Of a stretch of DNA of 64,000 bases, positions 27,449 to 37,672 are shown piece by piece. Position numbers and translations under genes: made by a program. Position 1 is the first letter of the stretch; every line of letters begins with the position of its first letter. The stretch is from positions 62,001 through 126,000 of the forward strand of contig NZ_FTMB01000007.1 of NCBI RefSeq assembly GCF_900155885.1, written 5' to 3'. The stretch comes from Rhizobium sp. RU20A (GTDB taxonomy: Bacteria; Pseudomonadota; Alphaproteobacteria; Rhizobiales; Rhizobiaceae). The notes beneath the pieces were generated by a model. The model was given only the letters and a program-made list of their open reading frames with translations. It was not told where the DNA came from and did not search any database.

Positions 27449-27787
27449 TTATCGCTTGAGATCGTCCCGGACCGTCAGGCGACTGAGGCGATAGCCCATT
27501 TCATGTGCCGCCTTTGCCAGGAGATGGGCGGAAATCGGCGCGGTCAGGACGAAAAAGACGACACCGGCCAGGGCGCGGAACAGGACGTAGAGTTCGCCAG
27601 TGTGCAGGCCCGCAGCCAGAAGCAGGAGTGACGCCCCCACCGTGCCGGCCTTGGAGGCCGCATGCATGCGGGTGAAGAGATCGGGAAAGCGCAGCAGGCC
27701 GATGGCGGCCGTCAGCGTGAAGAGCGCGCCGACAACGACCAGCACGGCAAGGGCACCGGACAGAATGAGAGGCAATGCGGTTTCCAT
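27449..27787 (-). CDS. mnhG: Mrp Na+/H+ antiporter subunit G
   Basis: 112 residues with three membrane helices: [38 protein letters not shown] and [19 protein letters not shown]. The family signature [19 protein letters not shown] is present. MnhG is the smallest essential partner of the seven-subunit Mrp complex in the inner membrane, which exchanges Na+ (or K+) for protons and supports pH and salt tolerance. Its ATG shares one base with the stop of mnhF. It is the last gene of the operon. Confidence 0.93.
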   Translation of the reverse strand: METALPLILSGALAVLVVVGALFTLTAAIGLLRFPDLFTRMHAASKAGTVGASLLLLAAGLHTGELYVLFRALAGVVFFVLTAPISAHLLAKAAHEMGYRLSRLTVRDDLKR

Positions 27788-28179
27788 CAGCCTTTTCCCT
27801 TCCGGCCCTTGCCTTGCGCCTTCTTGCCGGCCTTCGCGCCGGAGACCGCCGGCTTTCGTGCGACGGCAGCCACCGCCCCGCGTCCGCCTTCTGCCTCGGG
27901 ATTGAGGCCGCGCGCCAGAATGAAACGGGCAAAGGCGATGGTCGCCAGAAAGCCGACGAGGCCAAGCGCGATCGCGATGTCGATGTAAAGGGTGAAGCCG
28001 CTCCTCAAGGCAATGACCGCGATCATGCCGATGGCAACGGCGACGAGCATATCGAGGCCAAGCACCCGGTCGGCAAGCGTCGGGCCGCGCACGATGCGCA
28101 CCACCGTCAGCAGAAGGGCGATGGAAAGGATGACGAGGGCGGCGGAGGTCGCCATGTCGATCAGGGCTGCCGGTGTCAT
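27787..28179 (-). CDS. mnhF: Mrp antiporter subunit F with a basic C-terminal tail
   Basis: 130 residues. Three helices and the family motif [19 protein letters not shown] match MrpF/MnhF. Ordinary MrpF proteins end at about 90-95 residues, after FARFILARG. Here an extra tail of about 35 residues follows, rich in Ala, Gly and Lys (ending [11 protein letters not shown]). Its base composition is similar to the rest of the gene. The tail is probably cytoplasmic and may bind membrane lipids or another subunit. It overlaps mnhE by 4 nt and mnhG by 1 nt. Confidence 0.92.
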   Translation of the reverse strand: MTPAALIDMATSAALVILSIALLLTVVRIVRGPTLADRVLGLDMLVAVAIGMIAVIALRSGFTLYIDIAIALGLVGFLATIAFARFILARGLNPEAEGGRGAVAAVARKPAVSGAKAGKKAQGKGRKGKG

Positions 28180-28694
28180 GCGAAGGCCTCCCGGATGCGG
28201 CGCTCGAAGCCCTCGGCGATCCCGCGGCGCAGGGCTGCCGGATCGGCACAGTCGAGCGCGTGGACATAGAGGATGCGGCCCGTCGGTTTTGTCGTTTCCC
28301 CGCCCTTGGCTTTTTCGCCCTTCCGTCCTTCGGCCACATCGACGCTCAGCGTGCCCGGCGTCAGCGTGATCATGTTGGCGAGCAGCGTCACCTCGAAATC
28401 GCGCGTCAGGTTCGTTTCATAGGCGAAGATGCCGGGCTTCAGCGCCATGTCACGCTTCAGCACGGTGCGTACGACGGCCATGACCGACAGGGCGAGCTCC
28501 TTCAGGAAGAGCAGGAAAAGCACCGTCAGCGCGATCGGCCGGATTGGCAGGCGTTCCATGGCCAGGCGGTCGCGCACCAGCCAGAAGCAGGCAAGGCTGA
28601 CGATCGCGCCGAGCAGCAGGTTGGGGATGCTGAAACTGCCGGAAACGGCGGCCCAGCACAGGATCATGATGGCCAGCAGACCCACGCGTTTCAT
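28176..28694 (-). CDS. mnhE: Mrp antiporter subunit E
   Basis: 172 residues from the ATG at 28694, overlapping the mnhD stop (ATGA). N-terminal helices [17 protein letters not shown] and [15 protein letters not shown], then [24 protein letters not shown] and the MrpE signature [26 protein letters not shown], ending in the cytoplasmic [18 protein letters not shown] domain. A Lys/Gly-rich insertion ([19 protein letters not shown]) sits between the last two elements and is longer than usual. MrpE stabilises the complex. Confidence 0.92.
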   Translation of the reverse strand: MKRVGLLAIMILCWAAVSGSFSIPNLLLGAIVSLACFWLVRDRLAMERLPIRPIALTVLFLLFLKELALSVMAVVRTVLKRDMALKPGIFAYETNLTRDFEVTLLANMITLTPGTLSVDVAEGRKGEKAKGGETTKPTGRILYVHALDCADPAALRRGIAEGFERRIREAFA

Positions 28695-30304
28695 GGCGTG
28701 CCCTCCCCGTTCATGGCAGGCGGAAAGACCGATTGGCGATAGGCGGTCGGATCGAGAAGCCCGGCAGCGGCCTCGTTCGCCGCCGCAATCAGCGGCTCGG
28801 GATAGAGGCCGAAGCCGAGGGTGAGCGCGCTCATCAGGCCCAGCACGCCAAGGCTGAGCGGTACGGCGCGACCGGGCGTTACCGACGTCGCCGAACCACC
28901 TGCCACCGCGCCGTCCGCGACAGGGCGCCAGAAGGCCAGGAGGAAGACGCGGCCAAGCGCCAGCGTCGTCAAAAGACCCATGAGGATCAACCCGGCCGCC
29001 AGCCACCACCAGCCGCCCTCCAGCGCCGCCCGGATCAGCATCACTTTCGGCCAAAGGCCCGAGAAGGGCGGAAGTCCGGCCGCCGACAGGAACAGCATGA
29101 GGCTGAGCGCGGCCAGAACCGGCCGTGCCGTCCAAAGGCCGGCCAGCGTGGTCAGCCGCTCGCTGCCGGCAACGGCAAGCGCCAGCGCCGCCACGCCATA
29201 GAGAGCCGCCATGACCACCATGGAGTGCACCGCGTAGACGATCGCCCCGGCCAGCCCCGTCGCGCCGCCAATGGCGACGCCGGCGAGGATCGCGCCGATG
29301 CCGGCCACGACGAGATAGCCGAAGAGACGGCGCAGATTGTCCTGGGCCAGCGCGCCGAAGCTGCCGACCAGCATGGTGGCGAGCGCCACGAGCCCGAGCG
29401 GCAGGGAAAGCTCGCCTGTCGCAGCCGGCATCAGCATCACGCAGACGCGGATCAGCGCGTAGATGCCGACCTTGGTGAGAAGCCCCGCAAACAACGCGGA
29501 AACGGCAACGTTCGGCGTGTGATAGGCGGCCGGCAGCCAGAAGTTCACCGGGAAGGCCGCCGCCTTCATGGCAAAGGCGAAGAGGAACAGGCCGGCCAGC
29601 GTCACGGCGGGCACGCCCAGCGGCTCGGCCGCGAGCTTGGCCGCGATATCGGCCATGTTGAGCGTTCCAAGCGCCCCGTAGGTCAGGCCAACCCCGATGA
29701 GGAACAGCGTCGTGGCGACGAGGTTGAGGAAGCCGTACTTCACCGTGCCGTCAATCTGCGTCTTTTCCGAACCGAGCACCAGCAGGCCGAAGGAGGCGAT
29801 CAGCAGGACCTCGAACCAGACATAGAGGTTGAAGAGGTCGCCGGTGAGGAAGGCGCCGCTGACGCCGGCCATCAGCAGCAGCAGGAAGGGATAGAAACCG
29901 TAGCGCCGCCGGCCGTCATCCACCTCGCCGAGCGCCTGGATGGAAACGAGCAGCGCAACCACCGCCGCCGTCAGCGCGAAGAGCGCACCCAGCATATCCA
30001 CCGTGAAGGCAATGCCGAAGGGCGGCAGCCAGCGGCCCATCATCATCGTCACGGGACCGTGTGTCGCCACATGCACGAGAAGCGCGGCATCCATCACGAC
30101 CAGCACGGCGAGCGCGGCGACCGTCAGCCCCGGATGCAGCCGGGTGGCGCCGCGCATCGCCGTCAGCACGGCACCGGCAAGAAGGCACCAGGCGACGGGC
30201 AGAATGGTCAGCCATTCGGCAAGGCCCGGCGCGGCCATGCGGTAGGCGGCGGCAAGATCAACGCCCGCGGGCGCGGCGGCAAGGGGAAGAAGTGTCATGG
30301 ACAT
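28691..30304 (-). CDS. mnhD: Mrp antiporter subunit D (NuoL/M/N-like proton-conducting subunit)
   Basis: 537 residues, about 14 membrane helices. The Proton_antipo_M region includes LFNLYVWFEVLLIASFGLLV (Glu in helix 5), GLFLFAFAMKAAAFPVNFWLPAAYHTPN (the conserved Lys and Pro-rich loop) and LFGYLVVAGIGAIL. It is homologous to complex I subunits NuoM/N and carries one of the proton pathways of the antiporter. It ends over the mnhE start and begins 3 nt after mnhC. Confidence 0.95.
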   Translation of the reverse strand: MSMTLLPLAAAPAGVDLAAAYRMAAPGLAEWLTILPVAWCLLAGAVLTAMRGATRLHPGLTVAALAVLVVMDAALLVHVATHGPVTMMMGRWLPPFGIAFTVDMLGALFALTAAVVALLVSIQALGEVDDGRRRYGFYPFLLLLMAGVSGAFLTGDLFNLYVWFEVLLIASFGLLVLGSEKTQIDGTVKYGFLNLVATTLFLIGVGLTYGALGTLNMADIAAKLAAEPLGVPAVTLAGLFLFAFAMKAAAFPVNFWLPAAYHTPNVAVSALFAGLLTKVGIYALIRVCVMLMPAATGELSLPLGLVALATMLVGSFGALAQDNLRRLFGYLVVAGIGAILAGVAIGGATGLAGAIVYAVHSMVVMAALYGVAALALAVAGSERLTTLAGLWTARPVLAALSLMLFLSAAGLPPFSGLWPKVMLIRAALEGGWWWLAAGLILMGLLTTLALGRVFLLAFWRPVADGAVAGGSATSVTPGRAVPLSLGVLGLMSALTLGFGLYPEPLIAAANEAAAGLLDPTAYRQSVFPPAMNGEGTP

Positions 30305-30307
30305 GGC

Positions 30308-30685
30308 TCAATACCCCGCCGGCGGGGCCGGATCGTCGGCGGGCTCCGCCAGGCGCATGCGGTCTGTGTTGTCCGTCTTCAGCGCGTCGATGGCGCGCCA
30401 GGACAGGACCAGCAGGAAGGAGAAGAAGGAAAAGGAAATCACGATCGCCGTCAGGATCAGGGCCTGCGGCAGCGGATTGGCGGTCGCCGTCACGGGGCCA
30501 TCGAGCCCGGCGCCGATCACCGGCGGCACTTCACGCGTCAGGCGCCCCGCCGTGAAGATCAGGAGGTTCACGGCGTTGCCGAGGATGGCAACGCCCAACA
30601 TCATGCGCACGATGAACTTCGACAGCAGGAGATAGACGGCAAAGGCAAAGAAGATGCCGACGAGAATGGCGAAGACCGGTTCCAT
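30308..30685 (-). CDS. mnhC: Mrp antiporter subunit C (NuoK-like)
   Basis: 125 residues from the ATG at 30685. Three helices with the NuoK-type motif MMLGVAILGNAVNLLIFTAGRL and LPQALILTAIVISFSFFSFLLVL; the conserved acidic/charged positions of MrpC are in place. The C-terminal 25 residues (TDRMRLAEPADDPAPP) form a polar tail. Its start codon shares a base with the mnhB stop, and mnhD follows after 3 nt. Confidence 0.93.
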   Translation of the reverse strand: MEPVFAILVGIFFAFAVYLLLSKFIVRMMLGVAILGNAVNLLIFTAGRLTREVPPVIGAGLDGPVTATANPLPQALILTAIVISFSFFSFLLVLSWRAIDALKTDNTDRMRLAEPADDPAPPAGY

Positions 30686-31104
30686 CACAGATCTCCCTCT
30701 TCTTCCAGCGTCATGGCGATGGAGCCGATGCCGCCGATCACGACGAGGTAGACGCCGATGTCGAAGAGCGTGACCGTCGAGAGCGGCACCGTCACGCCGG
30801 CAAAAGACGGCTCGATCCACAGGCCGGTCATGAAGGGCACGCCGGCGGCGAGCGAGACGAGACCGGCGAGCGTCGAGGCCACCAGCCCGATCCCGGCGAT
30901 CGTGAGGGGATGAAGGACGATGGCTCGGCGCATCGCCGCCACGCCGAAGGCGATGCCGTAGATGGCGAGCGCCGAGACGGCGATCAGCCCGCCGATGAAG
31001 CCGCCGCCCGGCTCGTTATGGCCGCGCAGCAGCACGAAGACGGAAAAGAGCAGCATCAGCGCGGTGAGGAAAGGCGCGACGGTTCGGAAGATCAGCGTGC
31101 TCAT
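30685..31104 (-). CDS. mnhB: Mrp antiporter subunit B
   Basis: 139 residues. [38 protein letters not shown] is the MnhB signature, with the [12 protein letters not shown] loop intact; the last helix is [25 protein letters not shown]. In several rhizobial Pha systems this domain is fused to the A subunit; here it is a separate gene overlapping mnhA by 4 nt (start within the stop), giving the seven-gene layout. Confidence 0.94.
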   Translation of the reverse strand: MSTLIFRTVAPFLTALMLLFSVFVLLRGHNEPGGGFIGGLIAVSALAIYGIAFGVAAMRRAIVLHPLTIAGIGLVASTLAGLVSLAAGVPFMTGLWIEPSFAGVTVPLSTVTLFDIGVYLVVIGGIGSIAMTLEEEGDL

Positions 31105-33503
31105 ACACCCCTCCCCTGCAGCGGCGCCGTCTCGACCGCCTCGGCGGCATCGGGATCGTTGTCCGCCAGTCTTCGCTCGCTTCCACCGCGCAGGCGCAGC
31201 AGCGCAAGCACGGCAAGGCCGGTCGCCATGACCACCGCGATCTCACCCAGCGTGTCGGTGCCGCGGAAGTCGACGATGATGACGTTGACGATATTGGCGC
31301 CGTGGGCAATCGTCTTGGAAAATTGCGCGAAGAAGGTGCTGAGTGCTGGATCAAATGGCACGGATGTCACCTTCAGCAGCACGATCGTGAAGCCGAAGCC
31401 GACGAGACCGGCCAGCGCCGCATCCGGCAGCAGTTGCCGCAGCGGGCGATGGTCGGAGGGCGACAGGTCGAGCCGCGTCATCACCAGCGCGAGAATGACG
31501 ACCGACAGCGTCTCGATCATGAACTGGGTGAAGGCAAGGTCCGGCGCGCCGTACAGCAGGAAGATCACCGCCACGGCAAAGCCCTGGATGCCGAGCGAGA
31601 CGATCGCGGTCAGCCGGTTCGGCGCAAGCACGACGGCAATGAGGCCGCAAAGCGCTATGGCGAAGATCGCCAGTTCATCCCAGGGAATATCCGCCGGGAA
31701 GACCGGCGCATTCGGCCATTCGCCGTTCAGCGCCGGCGTCAGCAGAAGCAGCGCGGCAAGGAGCACGAAGCCCGCCGTCATGTAGGCATCCAGCCGGCCG
31801 GGCTGGAGACGGCGCGTCAGGGCGGAGGCAAAGCGCAGCACGCCCGCGATCATCTGGTCGAAGCCGCGGTCCGGCCCCCAGCCGAGGGCGTCCATGGGGC
31901 TGGTTATCGCGGCGCGCAGGCGCGTCGCCGTCAGGAACATCGCAATGGCGAGCGCCACGGTGACGAGCGAGAGCAGCAGCGGCAGGCCGAGATGCGGCAG
32001 GAGCGAGATGGTGACGGGACGGGCCTCACCCGCAACGGCGCTCGCCATCGGTGTCGTCATCATCTGGTGGGTCACGGCCGCGGCGATGGCGATCGCCACG
32101 CCCTTGACGGCGAGCAGCAGCGGACCGAGCCAGAGCAGCGGTGGTCCCTCATGGGCATGCTTGGGTGTCTTCACGGGCGCGCCGATGAAGGGACGCACAC
32201 CCACCAGCAGGCCAACCGCGCCCATCAGCGCATTGCCGATGATGACGACGACGAGCAGGATCGTGACGAAGAGGCCGCCACCGGTCAGCGCGTAATAGGT
32301 CTTTTCCTTGGCCAGGAAGCCGAAGGCCGGCGGCAGGCCCATCATCGACAGCGCGGCAAGCCCACCCGCCACGAAGGTGATGGGCATGGCCCGGCCAAGA
32401 CCACCCAGCCGGGTGACGTCCCGCGTTCCGGCCTCGTGATCGATGATGCCGGCGACCATGAAGAGCGTGCCCTTGAAGAGCGAATGGGCGACCAGATAGA
32501 GAACGGCCGCTTCCACCGCATGGGGCGTGCCGAGGCCCGTCAGCAGCACCAGGAGGCCGAGCGATGCCATGGTCGTATAGGCCAGCATGCGCTTCAGATC
32601 GGTTTCGGCGAGCGCCATCAGCGCGCCGGCGAGCAGCGTCACGCCGCCAAACAACGGCAGCAGCATCTGCCATTCCGGCGTCTGCCCCATGACCGGATTG
32701 AGCCGCATCAGAAGATAGACGCCGGCCTTCACCATGGTGGCCGAATGGAGATAGGCCGATACCGGCGTCGGCGCTTCCATGGCGTTGGGCAGCCAGACGT
32801 GGAAGGGAAACTGCGCGGATTTGGTGAAGGCGCCGCCCAGCACGAGCAGCAGGGCCGCCAGGTAGAGCGGGCTGTCGCGCAGCACGCTCCCCATCGCCGC
32901 AAGTGCCGAGAGTTCGGAAACGCCCGTGATGGCCTGGATGACCAACAGACCGGCCAAAAGCAGCAGGCCGCCGGCACCGGTCACGACCAGCGCCTGCAGG
33001 GCGGCGCGGCGCGCGGCTGTGCGCGTATGGTCAAAGCCGATCAGCAGGAAGGAGGCGATCGAGGTCAGTTCCCAATAGACGAACAGCATCAGGAAACTGT
33101 CCGAGAGAACAAGGCCGAGCATCGCGCCCATGAAGAGGAAGAGGAAACTGAGGAAACGTCCGAGATGCGGATGCCCCTTCAGATATCCGCCCGCATAAAG
33201 AACGATCAACGCACCGATTCCGGTCACCAGCAGCGCAAAGGTCAGCGACAACCCGTCGATGAGGATGGAAAAGCGCACGCCGAGCGAGGGGATCCAGTCG
33301 AAGCCGGCCGTCAGGGCCTGCCCCTCGGAGACGGCCCCCAGATGGCGTGACAGAATGGCGAAGGCACCGAGCGGCAGGAGCGCAAGCACCCATGCCGCCG
33401 CACCGCCGAACGCTCGGACGGCCAGGGGAGCAAGCAGAGCGCCGACGAAGGGCAGCAGCAGGGCCAGCATGGTCAGGCCGGTTCCGGTCAATGCGTCAGC
33501 CAA
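31101..33503 (-). CDS. mnhA: Mrp antiporter subunit A (NuoL-like)
   Basis: 800 residues from a TTG at 33503, chosen because GGGAGGAACC precedes it; an ATG at 33470 is the alternative. The N-terminal two thirds are a NuoL-like Proton_antipo region ([78 protein letters not shown]). The C-terminal part contains the DUF4040/MbhD- and MbhE-like segments ([58 protein letters not shown]). It is the first gene of the operon mnhABCDEFG. Confidence 0.94.
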   Translation of the reverse strand: MADALTGTGLTMLALLLPFVGALLAPLAVRAFGGAAAWVLALLPLGAFAILSRHLGAVSEGQALTAGFDWIPSLGVRFSILIDGLSLTFALLVTGIGALIVLYAGGYLKGHPHLGRFLSFLFLFMGAMLGLVLSDSFLMLFVYWELTSIASFLLIGFDHTRTAARRAALQALVVTGAGGLLLLAGLLVIQAITGVSELSALAAMGSVLRDSPLYLAALLLVLGGAFTKSAQFPFHVWLPNAMEAPTPVSAYLHSATMVKAGVYLLMRLNPVMGQTPEWQMLLPLFGGVTLLAGALMALAETDLKRMLAYTTMASLGLLVLLTGLGTPHAVEAAVLYLVAHSLFKGTLFMVAGIIDHEAGTRDVTRLGGLGRAMPITFVAGGLAALSMMGLPPAFGFLAKEKTYYALTGGGLFVTILLVVVIIGNALMGAVGLLVGVRPFIGAPVKTPKHAHEGPPLLWLGPLLLAVKGVAIAIAAAVTHQMMTTPMASAVAGEARPVTISLLPHLGLPLLLSLVTVALAIAMFLTATRLRAAITSPMDALGWGPDRGFDQMIAGVLRFASALTRRLQPGRLDAYMTAGFVLLAALLLLTPALNGEWPNAPVFPADIPWDELAIFAIALCGLIAVVLAPNRLTAIVSLGIQGFAVAVIFLLYGAPDLAFTQFMIETLSVVILALVMTRLDLSPSDHRPLRQLLPDAALAGLVGFGFTIVLLKVTSVPFDPALSTFFAQFSKTIAHGANIVNVIIVDFRGTDTLGEIAVVMATGLAVLALLRLRGGSERRLADNDPDAAEAVETAPLQGRGV

Positions 33504-33863
33504 GGTTCCTCCCACCGATCGCGCATGCGCGGAGCGATCATGCGTTTCCGGCACGCCGAAGACAAGATGGGCCGGACAAGGACAAAGAGCGCTAAAGACG
33601 CCGGAAGACTTCCAGCAGCGCCAGATGAAGAGCCAGCCGAAAAACCACTGGGCGAGACCGGACTTAGGGCAAGGCCCGGGTAAACTCAAGTAAAAGCGAA
33701 ATGCTATTTTAGCGTTTCCGTTCACGTGTCATCACATCGGCGACACCGAATTGCCATCTGTTCGTGACAGGTGGCGTGCATGCTGTGAACGAGTCGAAGT
33801 CGCGCCGGCATTGTCTGCCGGTTCGGACCTCCTATATCGAAGCGTGTACCACAGGAGGACGCC
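33504..33863. promoter_or_regulatory. Divergent promoter region of mnhA and msrB
   Basis: 360 nt separating divergent genes; it must contain the mnh operon promoter and the msrB promoter. I cannot point to clear -35/-10 boxes, and see no hairpin terminator. Confidence 0.4.
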
Positions 33864-34277
33864 ATGGAAACCGCATACAAGCTGAAAGTGGAAAAGAGCG
33901 ACGCGGAATGGCGGGAGATTCTGACCCCCGAACAGTACCGCATTACCCGCCAGCACGGCACCGAACGGGCCTTTTCCAGTCCCGATTTCGACCTGAAGAC
34001 CAAGGGCACCTATCACTGCATCTGCTGTGACCGGCTTCTCTATCGCTCGGATGCGAAGTTTAATTCCGGGACGGGCTGGCCGAGCTTTTTCCAGCCGGCG
34101 AGCCGCGATGCGGTGACGGCGCACCGGGATCTGTCCTATGGCATGGACCGGGTGGAAATCCGCTGCGCCGATTGCGACGCCCATCTTGGTCACGTCTTTC
34201 CCGACGGGCCGCAGCCGACGGGCCTGCGCTACTGCATGAACGGCGTTGCGCTGCGCTTCGAGCCGGACGCCGCCTGA
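33864..34277 (+). CDS. msrB: Peptide-methionine (R)-S-oxide reductase
   Basis: 137 residues. Zinc cysteines Cys52/Cys55 (HCICCDRLL) and Cys101/Cys104 ([12 protein letters not shown]), the [13 protein letters not shown] substrate block and the catalytic Cys124 in [11 protein letters not shown] are all present. It repairs methionine-R-sulfoxide in proteins using thioredoxin, in the cytoplasm (no signal peptide). The ATG has AGGAGG 6-7 nt upstream. It ends 4 nt from the convergent hemolysin III gene. Confidence 0.96.
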   Translation: METAYKLKVEKSDAEWREILTPEQYRITRQHGTERAFSSPDFDLKTKGTYHCICCDRLLYRSDAKFNSGTGWPSFFQPASRDAVTAHRDLSYGMDRVEIRCADCDAHLGHVFPDGPQPTGLRYCMNGVALRFEPDAA

Positions 34278-34281
34278 ACGA

Positions 34282-34935
34282 TCAGCTGCCGAGCGAGGTC
34301 GCGACCGCGCCATAGTGCACGGCCGCGGCCGTCATGACGAAGCCGTGCCAGATCGCGTTCTGGAAGCGCAGTTTCTCCCAGATGTGGAAGATCACGCCCG
34401 CCGAATAGATGACGCCGCCGATGACGATGAGCACCATGGTCACGGCCGGTAGACGGTCGAGCAGCGGCCCGGCGGCCATCACGCCGCTCCAGCCCATGGC
34501 GAGATAGAGCAGGATGGCCAGCCGGTCGAAACGACCGGGAAAGCCGAATTTCAGCACGATGCCACCCGCCGCGATCATCCAGATGGCAATCAGCATGCCC
34601 AGCAGGAACGGGTCATCGGCGCCGCGCTGCAGGAAGGGCGTATAGGTCGCCGCGATCAGGACAAAGATCGCCGAATGGTCGAAGCGGCGCAGGATCCATT
34701 TGGTGCGCGACACCGGGTAGAGATTGTAGAGAAACGAGATCCCGATCGCCAGAACCAGCCCGCAGCCGTAGATCCAGACGGCGGCAAGCTCCCCCGTCGT
34801 GCCGAAAAAGGTGGCGTAGGCGATCAGCGCCGTGGCGCCGACCAGGGCGAAGGCGAGCCCGCAACCGTGGACGATGCCATCGGCGATCAGTTCGAAGCGA
34901 TCATAGTCCCACTTGATCGGCCCAAAGTGTGTCAT
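34282..34935 (-). CDS. Hemolysin III family membrane protein
   Basis: 217 residues with seven predicted membrane helices. FELIADGIVHGCGLAFALVG carries the first conserved His/Asp/Glu set, FDHSAIFVLIAATYTPF the second (with the HSAIF-type motif), and IWEKLRFQNAIWHGFVMTAAAVHYGAV the third, with histidines likely to bind zinc, as in the related PAQR/adiponectin-receptor fold. Despite the name, most bacterial members are not shown to be haemolytic; a lipid hydrolase or membrane homeostasis role is suspected. Confidence 0.92.
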   Translation of the reverse strand: MTHFGPIKWDYDRFELIADGIVHGCGLAFALVGATALIAYATFFGTTGELAAVWIYGCGLVLAIGISFLYNLYPVSRTKWILRRFDHSAIFVLIAATYTPFLQRGADDPFLLGMLIAIWMIAAGGIVLKFGFPGRFDRLAILLYLAMGWSGVMAAGPLLDRLPAVTMVLIVIGGVIYSAGVIFHIWEKLRFQNAIWHGFVMTAAAVHYGAVATSLGS

Positions 34936-35172
34936 TGCGTTCGTCCCGGCCTTGTCATTCTAGCGCTGCATATGTCGTCTGTTTGGGGCACAATTGCGCC
35001 GCCGCGAAATCTTGCCACAGGGGCTCGGTCGCGTTCAACCTCGCAGAGTGACCGTCGCGCAAATTTCGCAAGCGCCAGCGCATCATGCGCGACTTGATCG
35101 CATCGCGCTTTCGGGGAAAATGGCGCCGAAGATGATGCCCGGCGACGCCATGCCGGGCAAGGGAGAAGCAAG

Positions 35173-36687
35173 ATGAGGGTACAGTCGTTGCAAGTCGGGA
35201 TGGATGTGGGGAAGGCTCGGGCGAACGGTGCCGTCAGGTGCCGGCGCATCAGCATCCTCATGGGGCTTCTCCTCACGGGATCGACCCTCTCGCCACTAAT
35301 CTTCCCCGCTCTTGTTCCCGCGGCCAGTGCCCAGATCGTGTCGGCACCGCAAAGTTACGGAAAGGCGCCGCAGCCCTCCCCGGCCGCTCCCGGTCAAGCG
35401 CAGCATCCGCAGACGGGCAAATCCCCTTCCGAAACTCACACGGCACCGGCGGCGACGCCGGATACGCCTGACACCACGCAAGAGGATGAAACAGAGACGG
35501 ATGCCGACATGGCCGAAACGGCCAAGGATCGCTGCGATGCGCTGGCCTCCGATCCGCTGGACGAGGACCGGCGCCGCGACGTCGATCTCGTCGAATGGGA
35601 TGACCTCGATGCAGACGCCGCAATCGAGGCCTGCAGCGCGGCGCTGGCAGCCGAGCCCAACATTCTCAGGATCAAGTACCAGCTTGCCCGCGCCTATGAG
35701 AAGAACGAGGACTATCAGCAGTCCGTGAAGCTGTACCGCGAACTGGCCGACAGGGGCTATGCCGCCGGCTTTGCGGGCATTGCCTATGCCTACGACAATG
35801 GCGAGGGCGTCGAAAAGGACGAGGCACAGGCCTTCGACTGGTACAGCAAGGGCGCCAACCGCAACAATGCCTGGGCCATGTTCAACCTCGCCAAGTTCTA
35901 CGACGACGGCCGGCAGGTGCCGGAGGACGACCGGATCGCGCTGCAATGGTTCGAGCGTGCCGCCTCGCTCGGCAATGCCCGCGCCATGACGGATGCCGGC
36001 TTCCTGCTGGAAACGACGACAACCGATCTACGCGACGTGGTGAAGGCGCGCGAGTGGTATGTGAAGGGCGCCGAAGCGGGCAATGATGTCGGCATGGCCA
36101 ACCTCGCCGGCTTCCTGATGAACGGGACTGGCGGTCCGAAAGACCTCGAGGGTGCCTTCAAATGGTACAAGGCGGCCTCAGACCGGGGCAATGCCAGCGC
36201 GACCAACGGGCTCGGCTACCTCTATTACGAGGGCCTTGGCGTGACGAAGGACCTGGCTGAGGCCATGCGGCTCTACCAGATCGCCGCCGACGCCGGGATC
36301 GGCACCGCCTTTACCAATCTCGGTTACGCCTCGGAAACGGGCCTCGGCGCGCCCCAGGACAATGCAAAGGCCTATGAGTACTACCTGAAGGGCGCGGAGC
36401 TCGGCGACGGCATGGCCTTCAACAATCTCGCCAATTTTGCCGACGAGGGCATTGCTATGGCCAAGGACCCGGCCAAGGCCGCCGAATGGATGGAAAAGGC
36501 CCTGCGCGCCGGCGCCACCTTCAGCCGCGACCAGATGCGCGACAATGCCGGCGAGTGGTCCGTCGATTTCCGAAAAGCGTTGCAGGCCCGGCTGAAGGAG
36601 CAGAAGATTTACACCGGCGCCATCGACGGCGACTTCGGCGCGACGACGCAGGATGCGATCGACACCGTTTTCAACGTGCCGCTCTAG
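35173..36687 (+). CDS. Exported Sel1-repeat protein with C-terminal peptidoglycan-binding-like segment
   Basis: 504 residues. An N-terminal basic stretch followed by a hydrophobic segment (ISILMGLLLTGSTLSPLIF, cleavage probably after PAASAQ) exports it. Residues 30-120 are Pro/Thr-rich linker and an acidic region with one paired Cys motif (DRCDALASDP...IEACSAAL). Sel1/TPR repeats follow from about 160 to 450, in units such as GYAAGFAGIAYAYDNGEGVEKD. The end (LKEQKIYTGAIDGDFGATTQ) resembles a PG_binding_1 helix pair. Sel1 proteins scaffold envelope signalling or assembly. The partner is not known. Confidence 0.87.
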   Translation: MRVQSLQVGMDVGKARANGAVRCRRISILMGLLLTGSTLSPLIFPALVPAASAQIVSAPQSYGKAPQPSPAAPGQAQHPQTGKSPSETHTAPAATPDTPDTTQEDETETDADMAETAKDRCDALASDPLDEDRRRDVDLVEWDDLDADAAIEACSAALAAEPNILRIKYQLARAYEKNEDYQQSVKLYRELADRGYAAGFAGIAYAYDNGEGVEKDEAQAFDWYSKGANRNNAWAMFNLAKFYDDGRQVPEDDRIALQWFERAASLGNARAMTDAGFLLETTTTDLRDVVKAREWYVKGAEAGNDVGMANLAGFLMNGTGGPKDLEGAFKWYKAASDRGNASATNGLGYLYYEGLGVTKDLAEAMRLYQIAADAGIGTAFTNLGYASETGLGAPQDNAKAYEYYLKGAELGDGMAFNNLANFADEGIAMAKDPAKAAEWMEKALRAGATFSRDQMRDNAGEWSVDFRKALQARLKEQKIYTGAIDGDFGATTQDAIDTVFNVPL

Positions 36688-36724
36688 GCTCACAACCTGA
36701 TCAGGATTGCTGCCGGGCGCCGCC

Positions 36725-37060
36725 TCAACGGCTGGTGGCGCAGGACTGGCAGAGCGGCGTGTGCGGCAGGGTCTCCAGCCGCTCCGGCGCGATCGGCTCG
36801 CCGCAGGCGGCGCAGATCCCGTAGGTTCCGGCGGAGATGCGGTCGAGCGCGGCGTCGATGGCACGGATTTCCGTCTGGCCGGCCGCACCGAGCCCTTCCA
36901 GCACCTCGTCATTCTCCCGTTCGACGGACTGCTCGCCCGTATCCGCGCTGACCGGCGCCTCGAGATCCTTCTCGATCCGGACCAGCCGGGAAAAGAGGTC
37001 GCGCTTGCGGGCCAGAAGACCCGCACGCGCCTTCTCGGTCTGGGTGGCGACATGCGACAT
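36725..37060 (-). CDS. DksA/TraR-type C4 zinc-finger protein
   Basis: 111 residues from the ATG at 37060 (MSHVATQTEKARAGL). A long coiled coil (ARAGLLARKRDLFSRLVRIEKDL; VERENDEVLEGLG) is followed by AIDAALDRISAGTYGICAAC and the four-cysteine finger CAAC...CQSC. The DksA/TraR family binds the RNA polymerase secondary channel. It is shorter than full DksA and lacks the DxxDxA tip motif at the expected place, so it is probably a DksA-like rather than true DksA protein. It lies 93 nt downstream of uspA, perhaps in one transcript. Confidence 0.88.
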   Translation of the reverse strand: MSHVATQTEKARAGLLARKRDLFSRLVRIEKDLEAPVSADTGEQSVERENDEVLEGLGAAGQTEIRAIDAALDRISAGTYGICAACGEPIAPERLETLPHTPLCQSCATSR

Positions 37061-37153
37061 GACTGTATCTCCCTTCATTTCGATGGACATCGACGGCGCC
37101 AAGCGGCAGGCGCCCGCCTGGCGTTGCGACCTTTCGTCGGGGCCAAGCCTGAC

Positions 37154-37576
37154 TCAGCGATCGACCAGCACGGCGCAGGGGCAATGGCTGACGACCCGGT
37201 TGGCGGTCGAGCCGATGAAATAGTCCATCAGGCCCGGCCGGTGCGAGGCGATGATGACGAGATCAGCCTTCTCGTCGCCAGCAAAGCCGTTGATCGTGGC
37301 GGCGGGGCTGCCCGTCTTGACGGCCGCCTTTCCCTTCACCGCATGGCTGGTCAGCAAGCCGTTCAGGGTGGTTTCGGCGTGCTTGCGGCTTTCCTCGACC
37401 ATTTCGAGCGGGAAATCGACGATCATGTAGCCCTGCGCATAGGCATAGAGGTCTTCGACGACATTGAGCAGGATGATCTCACCATCGGGATCGACGAGCG
37501 CCTTGGCGATCTCGATCACCTTTTCGCCGTGCTCGAGCTGGTCGATGGCAATGGGAACAATGATCTTCTTGTACAT
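37154..37576 (-). CDS. Universal stress protein UspA family
   Basis: 140 residues, single Usp domain: MYKKIIVPIAIDQLEHGEKV at the start, ILLNVVEDLYAYAQGY, and the nucleotide-binding end SHRPGLMDYFIGSTANRVVS followed by HCPCAVLVDR, fitting the ATP-binding G-x2-G-x9-G-(S/T) motif only in part. Usp proteins act in stress and low-oxygen survival. Upstream at 37673-37686 there is an FNR/FixK-type box, which suggests induction under oxygen limitation, as known for other rhizobial usp genes. A DksA-like gene follows. Confidence 0.92.
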   Translation of the reverse strand: MYKKIIVPIAIDQLEHGEKVIEIAKALVDPDGEIILLNVVEDLYAYAQGYMIVDFPLEMVEESRKHAETTLNGLLTSHAVKGKAAVKTGSPAATINGFAGDEKADLVIIASHRPGLMDYFIGSTANRVVSHCPCAVLVDR

Positions 37577-37672
37577 CGCATGTCTCCTTGGAGGGGCTGC
37601 CGCATTCTGTTCGGGCGCGGGGGTCCAGCCGTTTGCCTGTCCTCACACGACAGGATCTAGGGCGAGCGCGCC

